A program made the position numbers and the translations under genes. This document shows positions 6,547 through 8,295 of a DNA stretch of 8,295 nucleotides, one piece after another. The notes below the pieces were generated by a model, which did no database searches, was not told the origin of the DNA, and worked only from the letters and a program-made list of their open reading frames with translations. Positions within the stretch are counted from its first letter, which is position 1, and the number at the start of each line of letters is the position of its first letter. The stretch is from Chloroflexota bacterium (lineage in GTDB: Bacteria; Chloroflexota; Limnocylindria; QHBO01): assembly GCA_024636135.1 (NCBI GenBank), contig JAGXHP010000149.1, forward strand, positions 1 to 8,295. Direction: 5' to 3'.

Positions 6547-7799
6547 AGCACGACGTCGCCGATATCGGCCTGGCCGATGCCGGACGACTGAAGATCGAAT
6601 GGGCCGACCGCCAGATGCCGGTGCTGGCGGCCATCCGCCAGCGATTCACCGATGAGCGGCCCCTCGCCGGCTGGAAGATCAGCGCGTGCCTGCACGTCAC
6701 GGCGGAGACCGCCAATCTCGTGCGCACCCTCGCCGACGGGGGTGCGGACGTCGTGCTCTGCAGCTCGAATCCACTCTCGACGCAGGATGACGTGGCGGCC
6801 TCGCTGGTCGTCCACTACGGCATCCCCGTGTACGCCATCAAGGGCGAGGACCGCGAGTCCTACTACGCCCACATCGGTGCGGCGCTCGACCATAAGCCCC
6901 AGATCACCATGGATGACGGTGCGGATCTCGTGAACGAGCTTCACACCAAGCGGACCGAGCTGCTCGACCTCGTCGTCGGCGGCACGGAGGAGACGACGAC
7001 CGGGGTCATCCGGCTGCGCGCGATGGCCAAGGCCGGCAAGCTTCGCTACCCGGTGGTGGCGGTGAACGAGGCGCTCACCAAGCACCTGTTCGACAACCGC
7101 TACGGCACCGGCCAGAGCGCGATTGACGGCATCCTGCGCGCGACGAACATCCTGTTCGCCGGCAAGACGGTCGTCGTCGGCGGCTATGGGTGGGTCGGAC
7201 GCGGGATCGCGTCGCGAGCGCACGGCATGGGCGCCAACGTCGTCGTGTGCGAGGTGGACCCGATTCGTGGCCTCGAGGCAGCCATGGATGGCTTTCGGGT
7301 CATGAACGCGGCCGCATCCGCGCGGGTCGGCGACGTCTTCATCAGCGCCACGGGCAATCTCAACGTGTGGGGCGCGAGCCACTTCCCCGTGATGCCCGAC
7401 GGCGCGATCCTCGCCAATGCCGGGCACTTCAACGACGAGTTCGAGCTCGGCGCGCTCGAGGAGCAGTCCGAGTCGAGCCGCGAGGTCCGGCCCTTCACCC
7501 GCGAGTACCTGATGCCCGACGGTCGGCGCATCTACGTCCTGGCCGACGGTCGGCTCGTGAACCTGGGAGCTGCCGAAGGGCACCCTGCCCTGGTGATGGA
7601 CATGAGCTTCGCCAACCAGGCCCTCGGCCTCGAATGGCTGCGCGAGCACGTGACCGAGCTGGATCCGGACGTGTACGGGATCCCGGATGACATCGACCGC
7701 GAGGTGGCACGAGTCAAGCTCGAGAGCATGGGGATCCGCATCGATCGGCTGACGCCCGAGCAGCAGGCGTACAGCGAGTCGTGGGAGTCCGGCACCTGA
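6525..7799 (+). CDS. ahcY: Adenosylhomocysteinase (S-adenosylhomocysteine hydrolase), short form
   Basis: AhcY hydrolyses S-adenosylhomocysteine reversibly to adenosine and homocysteine using tightly bound NAD, relieving product inhibition of methyltransferases. From the GTG at 6525 it has 424 residues. Visible elements are HVTAETANL (57-65), SSNPLSTQDDVAA (80-92), D131 in MDDGADL, E156 in TEETTTG, and K186/D190/N191 in TKHLFDNRYG, all matching catalytic positions of the human enzyme. The NAD-binding loop is GGYGWVGRG (219-227), and H301 lies in NAGHFNDEF. The human Cys195 position is Thr. The C-terminus ends in AYSESWESGT, as in the short archaeal/Thermotoga-type clade, and lacks the longer KPDHYRY tail. 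The start is uncertain: GAGAGG lies 13 nt before GTG 6525; GTG 6543 would give a 4-bp GTGA overlap with the GNAT stop; ATG 6483 is also in frame. All overlap the GNAT gene, implying one transcript. Confidence 0.95.
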   Translation: MATRTEVKHDVADIGLADAGRLKIEWADRQMPVLAAIRQRFTDERPLAGWKISACLHVTAETANLVRTLADGGADVVLCSSNPLSTQDDVAASLVVHYGIPVYAIKGEDRESYYAHIGAALDHKPQITMDDGADLVNELHTKRTELLDLVVGGTEETTTGVIRLRAMAKAGKLRYPVVAVNEALTKHLFDNRYGTGQSAIDGILRATNILFAGKTVVVGGYGWVGRGIASRAHGMGANVVVCEVDPIRGLEAAMDGFRVMNAAASARVGDVFISATGNLNVWGASHFPVMPDGAILANAGHFNDEFELGALEEQSESSREVRPFTREYLMPDGRRIYVLADGRLVNLGAAEGHPALVMDMSFANQALGLEWLREHVTELDPDVYGIPDDIDREVARVKLESMGIRIDRLTPEQQAYSESWESGT

Positions 7800-7806
7800 G
7801 GGAAAA

Positions 7807-7840
7807 TAAAGGTTCTCTAGATGCGCGGCGTCAACCTTTA
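7807..7840. repeat. AT-rich 8-bp inverted repeat after ahcY
   Basis: TAAAGGTT (7807-7814) and AACCTTTA (7833-7840) are perfect inverted copies separated by 18 bp that include the palindrome TCTAGA (7816-7821). The repeat begins 7 bp after the ahcY stop in an unusually AT-rich spot. It could be an operator for a dimeric regulator, or a weak terminator. No T tract follows on the plus strand; on the minus strand the arm is followed by TTTT. Confidence 0.45.
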
Positions 7841-7900
7841 GGCTACGCTCCGGTCGTTGGGTTTTGGCCTGGGGGAGGGCGCGGCGACCGTGGCGCGGGG

Positions 7901-7980
7901 GGCGCCCGGGGGGAGCCGGTCGCCGAGCCAGCCACCTCTCGCGGGTCATCATCGACGAGAGGCCGGCCCCCGGGGGCGCC
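7901..7980. repeat. GC-rich nested inverted repeat before the regulator gene
   Basis: The inner stem is perfect: CCTCTCG (7935-7941) pairs with CGAGAGG (7956-7962) around a 14-nt loop. Outside it, GGCGCCCGGGGGG (7901-7913) is an imperfect inverted match, with a 2-nt offset, to CCCCCGGGGGCGCC (7967-7980). Together they could fold into a long stem ending at the first possible start codon of the next gene. The region is almost pure G/C, so part of the pairing may be by chance. Confidence 0.4.
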
Positions 7981-7985
7981 ATGGG

Positions 7986-7991
7986 TATCAT
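7986..7991 (+). promoter_or_regulatory. TATCAT box, possible leaderless promoter
   Basis: TATCAT matches the TATAAT -10 consensus at 5 of 6 positions and ends 7 nt before ATG 7999. That spacing is typical of leaderless transcripts whose first base is the start codon. No good -35 element is visible. Confidence 0.35.
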
Positions 7992-7998
7992 CGGCGAC

Positions 7999-8295
7999 AT
8001 GGTCCGTGTGAGCAGTCCGACCTTCGTCGGACGAGGCGCCCAGCTGACGGGTTTGCGTACGGCACTCGCGCTCGCCTCGAGCCATCGGGCGACGATGTGC
8101 CTTGTGGCCGGCGACGCCGGGATCGGCAAGACACGGCTGATCTCGGAATTTGCCAGCGGTGCCCGCGACGCCGGCGCCCAGGTGCTGATCGGGGACTGCC
8201 TCCAGCTGGGCGATGCCGGCCTTCCCTACGCATCGTTCGTCGGGGCGTTGCGCCCGCTGATTCGATCGCTGCCACGGGAGCGCCTCGATGAGCTC
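7999..8295 (+). CDS. LuxR/MalT-type AAA ATPase transcriptional regulator, N-terminal part (runs off right edge)
   Basis: The frame is open to the window edge with 99 codons from ATG 7999. The start SSPTFVGRGAQL (5-16) is the usual opening of STAND-type predicted ATPases that end in a LuxR-type helix-turn-helix. The Walker A P-loop GDAGIGKT (38-45) includes K44 and T45, with TRLISEF after it. LIGDCLQLGDAGLPYASFVG (63-82), followed by ALRPLIRSLP, is the characteristic segment of the large ATPase regulators in which this region reads (G)xCLxLGxxxLPYAPFVEAL. Walker B, the sensor repeats and the DNA-binding domain lie outside the window, so the LuxR ending is inference. ATG 7981 and GTG 8008 are alternative in-frame starts. 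I favour 7999 because of the TATCAT box and the MVRVSSPTFVGR N-terminus. In this family the protein acts as an ATP-dependent, ligand-responsive transcription activator. Confidence 0.85.
   Translation, partial: MVRVSSPTFVGRGAQLTGLRTALALASSHRATMCLVAGDAGIGKTRLISEFASGARDAGAQVLIGDCLQLGDAGLPYASFVGALRPLIRSLPRERLDEL

Noticed and set aside
6429..8129. A 566-codon open frame on the minus strand, antisense to ahcY and the regulator start
   Set aside because: It covers a certain ahcY gene and a certain ATPase N-terminus, has no family resemblance and shows shadow-type composition.
7857..8291. A plus-strand open frame of 144 codons across the ahcY-regulator gap
   Set aside because: It is in a different frame from the Walker A-containing ATPase start and yields low-complexity Arg/Gly/Pro sequence.
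1..8295. tRNA, rRNA, CRISPR array or tandem repeats
   Set aside because: No cloverleaf with a T-arm, rRNA-like segment or regularly spaced repeat was recognised on reading both strands.

Overview
This is a GC-rich bacterial chromosomal segment (strong G/C preference at third codon positions, several GTG starts). It carries ordinary metabolic genes and has no mobile-element hallmark. The gene content, the style of the edge proteins (a polytopic membrane protein with an HALATPGVLL motif; an ATPase opening with SSPTFVGR) and the short-form adenosylhomocysteinase suggest a Chloroflexota bacterium of the Limnocylindria/Ellin6529 kind. An actinobacterium is the main alternative. The assignment is made from memory of protein style and is only moderately secure.

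Layout. Positions 1-619 hold the N-terminal part of a minus-strand multi-pass membrane protein that runs off the left edge. A small lipoprotein gene (654-1217, +) starts divergently only 34 bp away. Next come a leader with a -10-like box and a GC hairpin, then aconitase acnA (1351-4215), followed 8 bp later by an AadA-type aminoglycoside nucleotidyltransferase gene (4224-5021). After a 120-bp gap with a recognisable promoter there is a tight three-gene run: apt (5142-5672), a two-part GNAT acetyltransferase (5686-6546) and ahcY (6525-7799, overlapping the GNAT gene). The 7800-7998 gap contains an AT-rich inverted repeat, a very GC-rich nested inverted repeat and a TATCAT box. The right edge is the start of a LuxR/MalT-type AAA ATPase regulator (7999 to edge).

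Function. AcnA is the TCA-cycle aconitase. AhcY removes S-adenosylhomocysteine, giving adenosine and homocysteine, and Apt salvages adenine with PRPP, so the second run looks like a methyl-cycle and purine-salvage transcription unit with a GNAT enzyme of unknown substrate between them. The AadA-like enzyme keeps the catalytic and drug-contact residues, so it may act as an intrinsic streptomycin/spectinomycin resistance enzyme.

I did not find a clear new multi-gene system. The best leads are the chromosomal AadA homologue behind acnA, the ESFPASDPPA motif in the aconitase linker, and the structured 7807-7998 regulatory region.
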